Origin: an uncultured Bacteroidales bacterium
GTDB taxonomy: Bacteria; Bacteroidota; Bacteroidia; Bacteroidales; UBA932
DNA: 64,000 bases
Assembly (NCBI GenBank): GCA_944326305.1
Contig: CALVDL010000005.1
Span: 62,001 to 126,000 of the forward strand
Direction of reading: 5' to 3'
The translations under genes were made by a program, and so were the position numbers. Below the pieces are notes generated by a model, which was not told the origin of the DNA, searched no databases, and saw only the letters and a program-made list of their open reading frames with translations. Positions within the stretch are counted from its first letter, which is position 1. The number at the start of each line of letters is the position of its first letter. Shown one piece after another: positions 43,013 to 51,325 of this stretch.

Positions 43013-44146
43013 TTGAGAATAGCCATACTGTCATGTTTCTATCCATATAGAGGTGGAATCTCTCAGTTTAACGCATGCTTATACGGTGAACTGAGCAAAG
43101 GGAACATTGTCAAGGCATTCAATTTCAGAAGGCAGTACCCTGACTTCCTGTTCCCGGGCAAGACACAGTATGTGACAAGTGACGATGAAGCCGTACCGGT
43201 AGAGAGCGAAGCTCTGCTGGATACGGCTAATCCTTTTTCATACGCCACCACCATGAAGGCCATACGGGAATGGAGGCCGGACCTGCTGATAGTAAGGTAC
43301 TGGATGACCTATTTTGCACCGTCCCTCGGATTCATAACCAGGCATATGAAGAAACACTGCACAGTAATCTCCATCCTTGACAATGTCGTACCACACGAAC
43401 GTCACTTTTTCGACAGGCCGTTCACAAGATATTTCCTGAAGGGCAGCCACGGACATGTGACCCTGTGCGAGGCCGTATCCAAGGACCTGCTCGAACTTGC
43501 CCCCAGGGCCAGATATGCGGTGATCCAGCATCCGCTGTATTCTCATTTCGGAGAAAAGGTCGAAAGGCAGGCTGCAGAAAAGAAGCTCGGGATCAGAAGC
43601 GGGATGAAGAATATACTTTTCTTCGGCCTCATCCGGGAATACAAGGGGCTCGACATCCTCATAGAGGCATTTAAAGGGCTCGGAGAGGAATATCAGCTCA
43701 TAATCGCAGGAGAGCCTTACGGCTCTTTCGACAGATACCGTGAACTGATCGACAGTTCAGGATGCTCCGGACGGATACACACATTTCTCCAATATGTCAG
43801 GGATTCAGAGGTAAAAGACTACTTTTCCGTTGCGGACGTAACTGTCCTGCCATACAGGAGTGCCACCCAGAGCGGCATCAGCTCGATTTCATACCACTTC
43901 GAAGTCCCTATGATAGTGACTGATGTAGGAGGGATGAAAGAAACCATCGGAGACAGGGGCACAGGCCTTCTGGCAGAGGCCTGTTCACCTGAGGCCATCA
44001 GGGAATCCATATTAAGGTATTTCAGCGACCCGGAAATAGCAGCGATATGCAGGGCCGGAATAAAAAAGGAGAAAGAACGGCTCTCCTGGGAAAACTTCTG
44101 CAGACAGCTCCTGGACTTTTCCGCCCAAATTAAAAACAATTTATGA
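43013..44146 (+). CDS. GT4-type glycosyltransferase (TTG start)
   Basis: A 377-residue GT-B enzyme. The N-terminal Rossmann half begins RIAILSCFYPYRGGISQFNACLYGEL. The donor-binding half contains ILFFGLIREYKGLDILIEAF, YQLIIAGEPYGSF, and the acidic region SGISSISYHFEVPMIVTDVGGMKE, a less common form of the E-x7-E motif. The start codon is TTG at 43013, preceded by GAGAGGAA; no ATG near the N-terminus restores the fold start. It lies 8 nt after the OmpH-like gene and overlaps the LysM gene by 4 nt. Sugar and acceptor are unknown. Confidence 0.85.
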   Translation: MRIAILSCFYPYRGGISQFNACLYGELSKGNIVKAFNFRRQYPDFLFPGKTQYVTSDDEAVPVESEALLDTANPFSYATTMKAIREWRPDLLIVRYWMTYFAPSLGFITRHMKKHCTVISILDNVVPHERHFFDRPFTRYFLKGSHGHVTLCEAVSKDLLELAPRARYAVIQHPLYSHFGEKVERQAAEKKLGIRSGMKNILFFGLIREYKGLDILIEAFKGLGEEYQLIIAGEPYGSFDRYRELIDSSGCSGRIHTFLQYVRDSEVKDYFSVADVTVLPYRSATQSGISSISYHFEVPMIVTDVGGMKETIGDRGTGLLAEACSPEAIRESILRYFSDPEIAAICRAGIKKEKERLSWENFCRQLLDFSAQIKNNL

Positions 44147-45843
44147 TGAAAAAGAATTTTTCTGCCGCCCTGATTTCGGGGCTTCTGATAATAGCCGCCA
44201 CACCGGAATACACCCATGCGCAGGACTATGAAGCACCGCAGGTGACCATCTCCAGGGAAAAGACACGTATGGGCGGAAAGCTGTACTATTCCCATATAGT
44301 GCTCGAAAAGCAGACATTGTACTCGATAAGCAAGGCATACGGCGTTACAGTAGATGACATATACAATGCAAACCCTGGGCTGAAGGAGACAGGGCTCAAG
44401 AAAAACGCCGTCATCCTCATCCCGGAAATGTCTGACCAGGAGCCGGAAAAGACAAGAAAGAAAAAATCCGAAAAAAAGGAGGCCGAATACATAACCCATA
44501 CCGTAAGATGGTATGAAGACCTTGATGTAATCGCTGAAAAGTACGGGGTCACGGTAGAGGCCATAATGGAGTTCAACGACCTGAAGGGGCGTAAGCTCAA
44601 AAACCGGCAGAAGCTGAGGATACCTCCGGCAGACCAGTCTCCTGTACTGTCCCCGGCCGGGGAAGCCAGCGAACCGGAAACAGGAAATGATACCGGAGCA
44701 GCCAATGCGGGCAGCAGCCAGACAATACCGGCAGAGGGGGCTGGAGACAATACAGGAAGCAATATCATGCATCTTTTCCGCAAAAACCACGTGGACATAT
44801 CGCTTCTCCTGCCCCTGAACGCAAGGGACAGCACATCGGGAAGCAGGAGCAGCATGGATTTCTATTGCGGGGCCCTGCTCGCTGCAAGGCAGCTCGGAGT
44901 AGACGGCATAAACATAGACCTCAGCGTGTATGACGTAGCTGACGGACAAATGGCTATAGACAGGGAAAAGGTCAACAGTAGCGATGTAGTCATAGGCCCT
45001 GTCTCACCGGGGGCGCTCGGCAATCTGATGTCAACCATACAGAACAGCACATACGTGGTCTCCCCTCTTGACCACAGGGCTGAAAAGATGGCCCTGTCCT
45101 ACAGGAACTTCATTCAGGCGCCGTCATCATCTGCAGCACAGTACGCAGACCTGGTAGACTGGATAGGAGAGGAGAAATCCCCGCACGACTCCGTCCTGGT
45201 CATCTACGAAAAAGGCACGGAGGAGAAGGCAGGAATCAAGGTCATAGCCGACAGGCTTCAGGAAAACAGCATAGGGTTCCAGACCCTGTCGTACAGTATC
45301 CTTGAAGGCAGGGACATCGCGAATACACTCCGCAACAAAATGACCCTCACAGCAAAGAACCACCTGATGATAGCATCCGAAAGCGAGGCCTTCGTCAACG
45401 ATGTAATCCGTAACATAAACCTGATGGTCCATGAGAAATACGATGTCGCCGTTTATGCTTCATCAAAAATCCGCGGATTCGAAACCATTGAAGGGGAAAA
45501 TCTGCACAATGCAAACCTGCACGTATCCACCTCCTACTATATAGATTATGACCAAAAGGAAGTGCAGGACTTCATCATGGAATACAGGGCACTTTTCAAT
45601 ACGGAGCCGACGCCTTTCGCCTTCCAGGGGTATGACATCATGATGTATTTCGCCGGGATATGCTCAAAATACGGTAATGCATGGCCGTCAATGCTCCCGT
45701 TCGAGGATGAGGAAATGCTCCAGTCCGGGTTCAAGTTCTCAAGGGTGTCTGTAGGAATGTCTGAGATAGGATTCGTAAATACCGCAATAAGGCGTGTGAC
45801 ATACGGACCTGACTTTTCTCTCAGTCTTTCAAAAGGTCTTTAG
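44143..45843 (+). CDS. LysM protein with periplasmic-binding-fold C-terminal domain
   Basis: The 566-residue exported protein has a signal peptide ending THAQ. Two LysM domains lie at about 51-94 (TLYSISKAYGVTVDDIYNANPGL) and about 118-163 (YEDLDVIAEKYGVTVEAIMEFNDL). An Asp/Ala-rich linker follows. The C-terminal domain from about 210 has a type I periplasmic-binding or LpoA-like fold (ISLLLPLN, MDFYCGALLAARQLG, VIGPVSPGALGNL, HLMIASESEAFVNDVIRNI, PFAFQGYDIMMYFA). The family occurs widely in Bacteroidetes and may regulate peptidoglycan synthesis as LpoA does; this is inference. Its 3' end overlaps recN (opposite strand) by 23 nt. Confidence 0.85.
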   Translation: MMKKNFSAALISGLLIIAATPEYTHAQDYEAPQVTISREKTRMGGKLYYSHIVLEKQTLYSISKAYGVTVDDIYNANPGLKETGLKKNAVILIPEMSDQEPEKTRKKKSEKKEAEYITHTVRWYEDLDVIAEKYGVTVEAIMEFNDLKGRKLKNRQKLRIPPADQSPVLSPAGEASEPETGNDTGAANAGSSQTIPAEGAGDNTGSNIMHLFRKNHVDISLLLPLNARDSTSGSRSSMDFYCGALLAARQLGVDGINIDLSVYDVADGQMAIDREKVNSSDVVIGPVSPGALGNLMSTIQNSTYVVSPLDHRAEKMALSYRNFIQAPSSSAAQYADLVDWIGEEKSPHDSVLVIYEKGTEEKAGIKVIADRLQENSIGFQTLSYSILEGRDIANTLRNKMTLTAKNHLMIASESEAFVNDVIRNINLMVHEKYDVAVYASSKIRGFETIEGENLHNANLHVSTSYYIDYDQKEVQDFIMEYRALFNTEPTPFAFQGYDIMMYFAGICSKYGNAWPSMLPFEDEEMLQSGFKFSRVSVGMSEIGFVNTAIRRVTYGPDFSLSLSKGL

Positions 45844-47497
45844 CATTCGCGATTGCGGCATCTGTAAGAGTTGAGCCGCTGAGCATACGGGCGACTTCAA
45901 GGACTCTCTGATCTTCAGAGAGTTTTTCTATTTTGGTCTCCGCACGGGAAGACTCAGGATCAATGGTCTTCGAAACAAGATAATGCGCACTGCCCTTGGC
46001 GGCGACCTGCGGCAGGTGTGTGATGGCAAAGACCTGCATATACTTGCCCATTTCACAGATCAGGGCCCCCATCCTGTCTGCCACACTCCCGGAAACTCCG
46101 GTATCTATCTCGTCGAAAATCATCGTCGGCATCTTGCGGAACCGGGACATCACTGCCTTTATGGAAAGCATGATACGGGAGAGCTCTCCCCCTGAAGCGC
46201 ATTTTGCCACATCCACCGGGTCCTTACCCGTAGATGAGAACCTGAAAGTGACAGCATCGCTTCCCGTAGCAGACATGTCTGCCGGCTCCAGATCAACCCT
46301 GAATACGGAAAAAGGGAGCTCCTGGAAATGCAGCTTCTCCATGATAGCCTCCGACAAGGCCGGTGCGGCCTTCTCCCGGGCGGCATGCAGTGAATCCGAT
46401 TTTGACTGGAGGTCAGAACGCACGGCTACAATCTCCTTCTCTATTGCCGTTTTCCTTTCCCGGAGGTCGGACAAGCCCGATATAGCTCCGGACAATGACT
46501 CCTTCAATAAAAGCAGCTCATCCACACTTCTGCAAGAATGTCTCTGCATAAGGCCGTATATCAAGGAAATACGCTCCTCGACAGCCTGAAGGCGCTCGGG
46601 AGACGCATCTATTGAAGAATTTATCTCCGATATTTCAGAATAGATGTCATCAAGCTCCAGTCTGCATGACTCGACCCTGGATGACAGCTCCCGGGCTTCA
46701 TCTATATATGGTGAAAGCCTTTCAAGATTGCGGTGCACGGTCTTCAATAAGGATGATACGGACTGCGTTTCACCGCTGAAATCCCCGGAGAAGGCTGACT
46801 CGATGCTGCAGAGTGCAGATTTTATATCCCCGGCATTGGCAAGTTTCTTCTGTTCTGCCTCCAGGTTTTCAAGCTCGCCGGGAACAAGCCTGGCCTCCTC
46901 TATCTGTTGCAGGACAGCCCCGTTGTACTCCTGCTCGGCAGCTGACTTTTCTATAGTTGCCGTCACGTCCTCCAGTTCGGACCTGAGGGAAATGTATCTT
47001 TCCCATGTCTTCCGGAAATCCCCGAGCATGTCTGCATCACCGGCAAAGCTGTCAAGCATGCCGAGCTGGAATTTTCTGTCCGAGAGCAGCAGTGTCTGGT
47101 GCTGCGAATGTATGTCCAGCAGATGTGATGAAACCGAAGCGAGCACCTGCAACGAAACAGGACAGTCATTGATGAACGCCCTCGAGCGTCCGGAGCGGCT
47201 TATCACGCGGCGCACCAGCAGGGACCCGCCGTCCCACTCCGCCCCACTGTCCTCGACCTTGCCCTTTAGCTGCAGGTCGCTGTCCCCCATATCGAATCCG
47301 GCCTCAATCACACAGCTGTCGGCCCTGTCCCCTATCACTGAAACATCGGCCTTCGCACCGCAGACCATTGCAAGGGCTCCTATCATTATGGACTTTCCCG
47401 CACCTGTCTGCCCGGTGACAATGACCAGTCCCTCCGGAAAATCAATATCCAGAGAGTCTATCAGTACATAATTCTTGACATGGAGGCTTTTAAGCAT
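45821..47497 (-). CDS. recN: DNA repair protein RecN
   Basis: The 558-residue SMC-like ATPase begins MLKSLHVKNYVLIDSLDIDFPEG. Walker A is VTGQTGAGKSIMIG, the N-terminal part includes RVISRSGRSRAFINDCPV and LLDIHSQHQTLL, and the middle is coiled coil. The C-terminus has the ABC signature ASGGELSRIMLSIKA, Walker B TMIFDEIDTGVSG and ITHLPQVAAKGSAHYLVSK. It acts early in double-strand-break repair. It lies 10 nt after rpoZ; the coaBC and DUF4835 genes I would expect between them in some relatives are absent. Confidence 0.96.
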   Translation of the reverse strand: MLKSLHVKNYVLIDSLDIDFPEGLVIVTGQTGAGKSIMIGALAMVCGAKADVSVIGDRADSCVIEAGFDMGDSDLQLKGKVEDSGAEWDGGSLLVRRVISRSGRSRAFINDCPVSLQVLASVSSHLLDIHSQHQTLLLSDRKFQLGMLDSFAGDADMLGDFRKTWERYISLRSELEDVTATIEKSAAEQEYNGAVLQQIEEARLVPGELENLEAEQKKLANAGDIKSALCSIESAFSGDFSGETQSVSSLLKTVHRNLERLSPYIDEARELSSRVESCRLELDDIYSEISEINSSIDASPERLQAVEERISLIYGLMQRHSCRSVDELLLLKESLSGAISGLSDLRERKTAIEKEIVAVRSDLQSKSDSLHAAREKAAPALSEAIMEKLHFQELPFSVFRVDLEPADMSATGSDAVTFRFSSTGKDPVDVAKCASGGELSRIMLSIKAVMSRFRKMPTMIFDEIDTGVSGSVADRMGALICEMGKYMQVFAITHLPQVAAKGSAHYLVSKTIDPESSRAETKIEKLSEDQRVLEVARMLSGSTLTDAAIANAKDLLKD

Positions 47498-47507
47498 CTT
47501 TTCCGGA

Positions 47508-47834
47508 TTAGTCCTCGGACTGCTGGTTCTGTGCCATCCTGTAATAGATCTCGCCAGACTCGAATTCAGAAATAGCTACAAGACCCGGCTTAGGCTGTTT
47601 TTCGTAGTACTTGGAAATCTCTATCTGTTCCCTGTTCTCGAACACCTCCTCCATAGTGTCCCTGTCATTCTTGAAATCCTCAAGCTTCTTGGTAAGCTCT
47701 TTCTTCTCGGCCATAGCTATCTGGTTGGCCCTTTTTGACAGGATAACCACAGTCTCATAAATGTTGCCGGTCGGTGCGGCAAGATCGCAGAGATCCCTCG
47801 TAATCGTGTTTGTAGGAACTTTTTTTGTTGTCAT
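47508..47834 (-). CDS. rpoZ: RNA polymerase omega subunit, Bacteroidetes Rpb6 type
   Basis: A 108-residue protein: TRDLCDLAAPTGNIYETVVILSKRANQIAMAEKKELTKKLEDF, then MEEVFENREQIEISKYYEKQPKPGLVAISEFESGEIYYR. The ANQI and ENREQIEISKYYE blocks are the Bacteroidetes omega/Rpb6 pattern. It stabilises beta-prime in RNA polymerase. It lies 54 nt after bamD and 10 nt before recN. Confidence 0.88.
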   Translation of the reverse strand: MTTKKVPTNTITRDLCDLAAPTGNIYETVVILSKRANQIAMAEKKELTKKLEDFKNDRDTMEEVFENREQIEISKYYEKQPKPGLVAISEFESGEIYYRMAQNQQSED

Positions 47835-47888
47835 ATCATTTAAATTTTTTCACTCTATATTATTATACAGCGGGGGAAAAGACGGGTT

Positions 47889-48884
47889 TCAATTTTTTTC
47901 CGCACTTTCTTCCGCTTTTACCTCCTCCTCGTCCCGGACTGCCTCCTCAACAACGTCCATCTCGGATTCCTTCAGCAGTTTTTTGTTCTTCCTCTCCTCT
48001 GCCCTGGCAGCCTTTTCCAGACGCTTGCGCTCTTTTGCGAAGTCCCTCTCGTCAATATCGTCGAAAAGCTCCGTATCCACCGGACGTCCGAGCTCTTTCT
48101 GCGCCCTGCGGTAGAGCACGTCAAGCTCGCGCCTGTACGGGGAATCCGGCAGCTCCCCTACAAAATTCAGGTAGTCATCGATGAAAGTCAGATACCTTTC
48201 CTTCTGCTTCGCCTTCACGCTGAAATGCGCATATTTATAGGAGGACATCGCAATATAGTAGAGGATATCCTCCCTGTAGGCATTCTCCGAATTGTCCTTC
48301 AGCACATTCCTCAAGGCAACCCTCGAGGCAATGTAGTCTTCCATCTTGTAATAGAGCCTGGCAGCTTCATATGCTTTGGTGTCAAGCCTCTTGTTCAGGT
48401 CATCGAGCATATTCCGGCAGACAGATACATTCTCATTGTCCGGATATTCAGCTATATATTCATTGATAGCGTTGATTGCGACATGAGTCGGTGACTGGTC
48501 CAGCTCATACCGGAGAGTCTGCCGGTAGAGACAGTCTATCCTCAGGAATCTCGCCTCGGGTGCGAACGGGCTTCTCGGGAAACTGCCCACAAAATCGGAG
48601 AAATTGGTCTCGGCCGTATAGTAGTCGGAAGCCCTGTAATTGCTCAGACCCCAATAATACCTGACCGTATCATCACGCTCTGTGCCGTTTGTGAGTACCG
48701 ACAATGACTCGAAAAGCGCAGCGGCCTTCTGGTATTTCTCATCATTGAAATACTTGAATGCGGCCTCATACTTGGTGTCCGTGTCATTGCTGTTGAGCAG
48801 CATTTCATACTGGGACTTGCATGAGACAGCGAGCATCGCAGCCATTGTGGCAATAATAAAAAACCTGGTCCGTTCCATAGTCAC
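47889..48884 (-). CDS. bamD: Outer membrane protein assembly factor BamD
   Basis: The 331-residue lipoprotein (lipobox MLAVSC) has TPR-like repeats: YEAAFKYFNDEKYQKAAALFESL, RYYWGLSNYRASDYYTAETNFSDFVGSFPRSPFAPEARFLRIDCLY, and VAINAINEYIAEYPDNENV. A charged, Glu/Lys-rich tail follows. With BamA it forms the outer-membrane insertion machine. A second ATG two codons in (48878) is possible. It lies 34 nt downstream of trxB and 54 nt upstream of rpoZ. Confidence 0.93.
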   Translation of the reverse strand: MTMERTRFFIIATMAAMLAVSCKSQYEMLLNSNDTDTKYEAAFKYFNDEKYQKAAALFESLSVLTNGTERDDTVRYYWGLSNYRASDYYTAETNFSDFVGSFPRSPFAPEARFLRIDCLYRQTLRYELDQSPTHVAINAINEYIAEYPDNENVSVCRNMLDDLNKRLDTKAYEAARLYYKMEDYIASRVALRNVLKDNSENAYREDILYYIAMSSYKYAHFSVKAKQKERYLTFIDDYLNFVGELPDSPYRRELDVLYRRAQKELGRPVDTELFDDIDERDFAKERKRLEKAARAEERKNKKLLKESEMDVVEEAVRDEEEVKAEESAEKN

Positions 48885-48918
48885 CCTTTGTGGATTAAAT
48901 TATCGATTTTCTTGATTT

Positions 48919-49854
48919 TCATTTTGAAGAAAGGAACCTCTCGAGGTCAAGGGCGGCCCTGCAGCCGGAAGCTGCCGCCGTCACCGCCTGGCGGTACATC
49001 GGGTCCTGTACGTCACCTGCTGCAAACACACCCTCGACATTGGTCTTCGAGGTCTTGCCGTCTGTAATGATATACCCGTTCCCGTCGACATCGACCCACC
49101 TGCTGAAAAGCTCTGAATTGGGGTGATGCCCTATCGCAAGGAAGAATCCGTCGATCTTTATGTCGAATTCCATCCCGTCCTTTCTAAGCAGCCTGGCTCC
49201 TGTCACTCCAGTGGCGTCTCCGAGAACCTCCTGCGTGTTGCAGTTCCAGAGGATTTCGATGTTCTCCATATTGCGGACCTTCTCCTGCATAGCCTCGGAA
49301 GCCCTGAGTACATCACGCCTCACAATCATATACACCTTGCTGCAGAGGGAGGCCAGATATGTGGCCTCTTCGCACGCGGTATCACCGCCCCCTACCACCG
49401 CAACGGTCTTTCCACGATAGAAAAACCCGTCGCATGTAGCACATGCGGACACACCCATCCCCCTGAATTTCTCCTCTGAGGGGAGGCCCAGGTATTTCGC
49501 CGTAGCCCCGGTGGCGATTATCATGGCTTCGGCCTCAATCTCCGTGTCCCCGTCGACAGAAAGCCTGAACGGGCGGGAGGACAGGTCGGCAGAAGTCACT
49601 GTCCCGGTACGCAGATCGGCCCCGAGTCTACGGGCCTGGGCACGCATAGCGTCCATAAGCCCCTGGCCGTCAACACCATTTTCAAAACCCGGAAAATTCT
49701 CTATATCTGTAGTGGTGGTAAGCTGGCCCCCTGGCTGGAGCCCCTCATAAAGGACAGGCACCAGCCCGGCCCTGGAAGCATAAATTGCCGCCGTATAGCC
49801 GGCCGGACCGCCTCCTATTATCAGACACTGAATGTGTTCCATTTCAATAGCCAT
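48919..49854 (-). CDS. trxB: Thioredoxin reductase
   Basis: A 311-residue low-molecular-weight NADPH-thioredoxin reductase. The FAD-binding GGGPAG is at 14-19, the redox pair CATC at 138-141, and the NADPH-binding GGGDTACEEA follows, with C-terminal VEGVFAAGDVQD. It keeps thioredoxin reduced in the cytoplasm. A -7 box at 49878-49885 precedes it. bamD, rpoZ and recN follow closely and may be co-transcribed. Confidence 0.97.
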   Translation of the reverse strand: MAIEMEHIQCLIIGGGPAGYTAAIYASRAGLVPVLYEGLQPGGQLTTTTDIENFPGFENGVDGQGLMDAMRAQARRLGADLRTGTVTSADLSSRPFRLSVDGDTEIEAEAMIIATGATAKYLGLPSEEKFRGMGVSACATCDGFFYRGKTVAVVGGGDTACEEATYLASLCSKVYMIVRRDVLRASEAMQEKVRNMENIEILWNCNTQEVLGDATGVTGARLLRKDGMEFDIKIDGFFLAIGHHPNSELFSRWVDVDGNGYIITDGKTSKTNVEGVFAAGDVQDPMYRQAVTAAASGCRAALDLERFLSSK

Positions 49855-49877
49855 TAAATGTTATTCTGCACAATCTG

Positions 49878-49885
49878 CAAATATA
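49878..49885 (-). promoter_or_regulatory. -7 box for trxB
   Basis: The minus strand reads TATATTTG, 23 nt before the trxB ATG at 49854. No -33 TTTG is seen. Confidence 0.5.
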
Positions 49886-49911
49886 ATGAATTATTTATTA
49901 TCTCCATTTTT

Positions 49912-49919
49912 TATCTTTG
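49912..49919 (+). promoter_or_regulatory. -7 box for the nigD-like gene
   Basis: TATCTTTG fits TAnnTTTG and lies 58 nt before the ATG at 49978, divergent from the trxB promoter. Confidence 0.5.
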
Positions 49920-49977
49920 TGGTGCAAGATTCTATCGATAACGGGTTTATTCTTTAGAATAATTAAATTTAGATACA

Positions 49978-50742
49978 ATGAAAAGACATATGAAATGGAT
50001 TTCCGCCCTGGGGGTTCTTCTATCCACCGGAATCATACCGCAATCCTGCTCAAAGGATGACGGATACGACCCGTCCCTGCTGTTCCCGAATGCGATAGTC
50101 ACACTCAAGCCGACCGACGGCACCCCGTCGTTCTATATCCAGCTTGACGACGAGACAACACTCGAGCCATCCAATATAATGACTTCCCCGCTGGGAGAGG
50201 AAGAAGGCAGGGCGCTCATAAACTTCACGGAGACTGACGAGGTCAGTGAAAAATACGACAAGAAAGTATATGTCAACTGGATAGACCCGGTACTCACCAA
50301 GGCTTTGGTAAAGGATCTCGGTGAGGAAAATGACGAGAAATACGGCTCCGACCCTGTAGAAATCGCCGACTCATGGGTAAATATAGCAGAGGACGGATAC
50401 CTCACGCTACAGTTTATCACATACTTCGGCAACTCCGGTATAGCACATGAGGTCAACCTGCTGATTGCCGGTACGGAAGACGACCCTTATGTAGTGGAGT
50501 TCAGGCACAATGCCCACGGGGACTACAGCAGCAGCTACGGCTCCGGCATTGCGGCCTTCAGGCTCGACGGGCTTGAAGACGGGCTCGGGCTTCCAGACAC
50601 AAATGGAGAGACTGTCGACCTCACATTGAAATACAAATCTTTCGGCGGCGAAAAGAGCATCAAATTCAAATATTGCACAAGGAAGACAACAGAAGAAGGC
50701 AATATAGACACTGACACCGAATACAGTCTGAAACTCAGATAA
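49978..50742 (+). CDS. NigD-like lipoprotein
   Basis: The 254-residue lipoprotein (lipobox region GIIPQSC, then SKDDGYDPS) matches the NigD layout. An N-terminal small barrel (NAIVTLKPTDGTPSFYIQLDDETTLEPSN) is followed by a C-terminal sandwich (YLTLQFITYFGNSGIAHEVNLLI..VEFRHNAHGD). NigD was first noted in a Bacteroides bacteriocin locus, but most homologs are widespread lipoproteins of unknown role. No bacteriocin genes are near. An ECF sigma factor follows 19 nt downstream. Confidence 0.85.
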   Translation: MKRHMKWISALGVLLSTGIIPQSCSKDDGYDPSLLFPNAIVTLKPTDGTPSFYIQLDDETTLEPSNIMTSPLGEEEGRALINFTETDEVSEKYDKKVYVNWIDPVLTKALVKDLGEENDEKYGSDPVEIADSWVNIAEDGYLTLQFITYFGNSGIAHEVNLLIAGTEDDPYVVEFRHNAHGDYSSSYGSGIAAFRLDGLEDGLGLPDTNGETVDLTLKYKSFGGEKSIKFKYCTRKTTEEGNIDTDTEYSLKLR

Positions 50743-50761
50743 GACAGTCCGGAAACGGGGC

Positions 50762-51322
50762 ATGGAACAGGACAAGGATCTAAAGCTCATAACAGATATA
50801 AGGAAAGGTGACAGGTCTGCCATGTCAGACCTGTACTTTCGTTATATAGGCTATCTCCGTGCCCTGTGCTCCAGATACATAACTGACGACAACGATGTCA
50901 ACGACATACTCCAGTCGTGTTTCATCAAGATATTCACCTCCATAGACAGGTTCCAGTACCGGGGTCCAGGCTCGCTGAAGGCATGGATGAGCAGGATCAT
51001 CGTGAACGAATCCATCCGGTTCCTGTCCCTCAACAAGAAGACGGACGCCTTCAAGGACGGCCTTCTCAAGGAGTCGGACGAGACGGACGATGAAGACCCG
51101 GAAGTGGAGGAAATTCCGGCGGAAGTGCTGCAGGAGATGATCAGGGAACTGCCGGACGGGTACAGGAGCGTATTCAACCTCTATGTCCTGGAAGAAAAGA
51201 GCCACCGTGAAATAGCGGAAATGCTCGGCATCACCGAAAGCACGTCGGCGTCCCAGTTCCACCGGGCGAAAAAGCTCCTTGCTACCAGAATCAAAGATTA
51301 CAGGAATATGGCAAACAGATAG
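50762..51322 (+). CDS. ECF-type RNA polymerase sigma factor
   Basis: A 186-residue two-domain sigma-70 protein. Region 2 includes DLYFRYIGYLRALCSRYITDDNDVNDILQSCFIKIF and SLKAWMSRIIVNESI; region 4 is LPDGYRSVFNLYVLEEKSHREIAEMLGITESTSASQFHRAKKLL. An acidic linker (ESDETDDEDPEVEE) joins them. It directs transcription of a small regulon, usually envelope-related. The gene 3 nt downstream encodes a combined anti-sigma-like/barrel protein that probably controls it. Confidence 0.92.
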   Translation: MEQDKDLKLITDIRKGDRSAMSDLYFRYIGYLRALCSRYITDDNDVNDILQSCFIKIFTSIDRFQYRGPGSLKAWMSRIIVNESIRFLSLNKKTDAFKDGLLKESDETDDEDPEVEEIPAEVLQEMIRELPDGYRSVFNLYVLEEKSHREIAEMLGITESTSASQFHRAKKLLATRIKDYRNMANR

Positions 51323-51325
51323 ACT

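Noticed and set aside
43819..44949. 376-codon minus-strand frame across the glycosyltransferase and LysM genes
   Set aside because: Both plus-strand genes have clear domains; the reverse frame is Cys-rich nonsense without homology signals.
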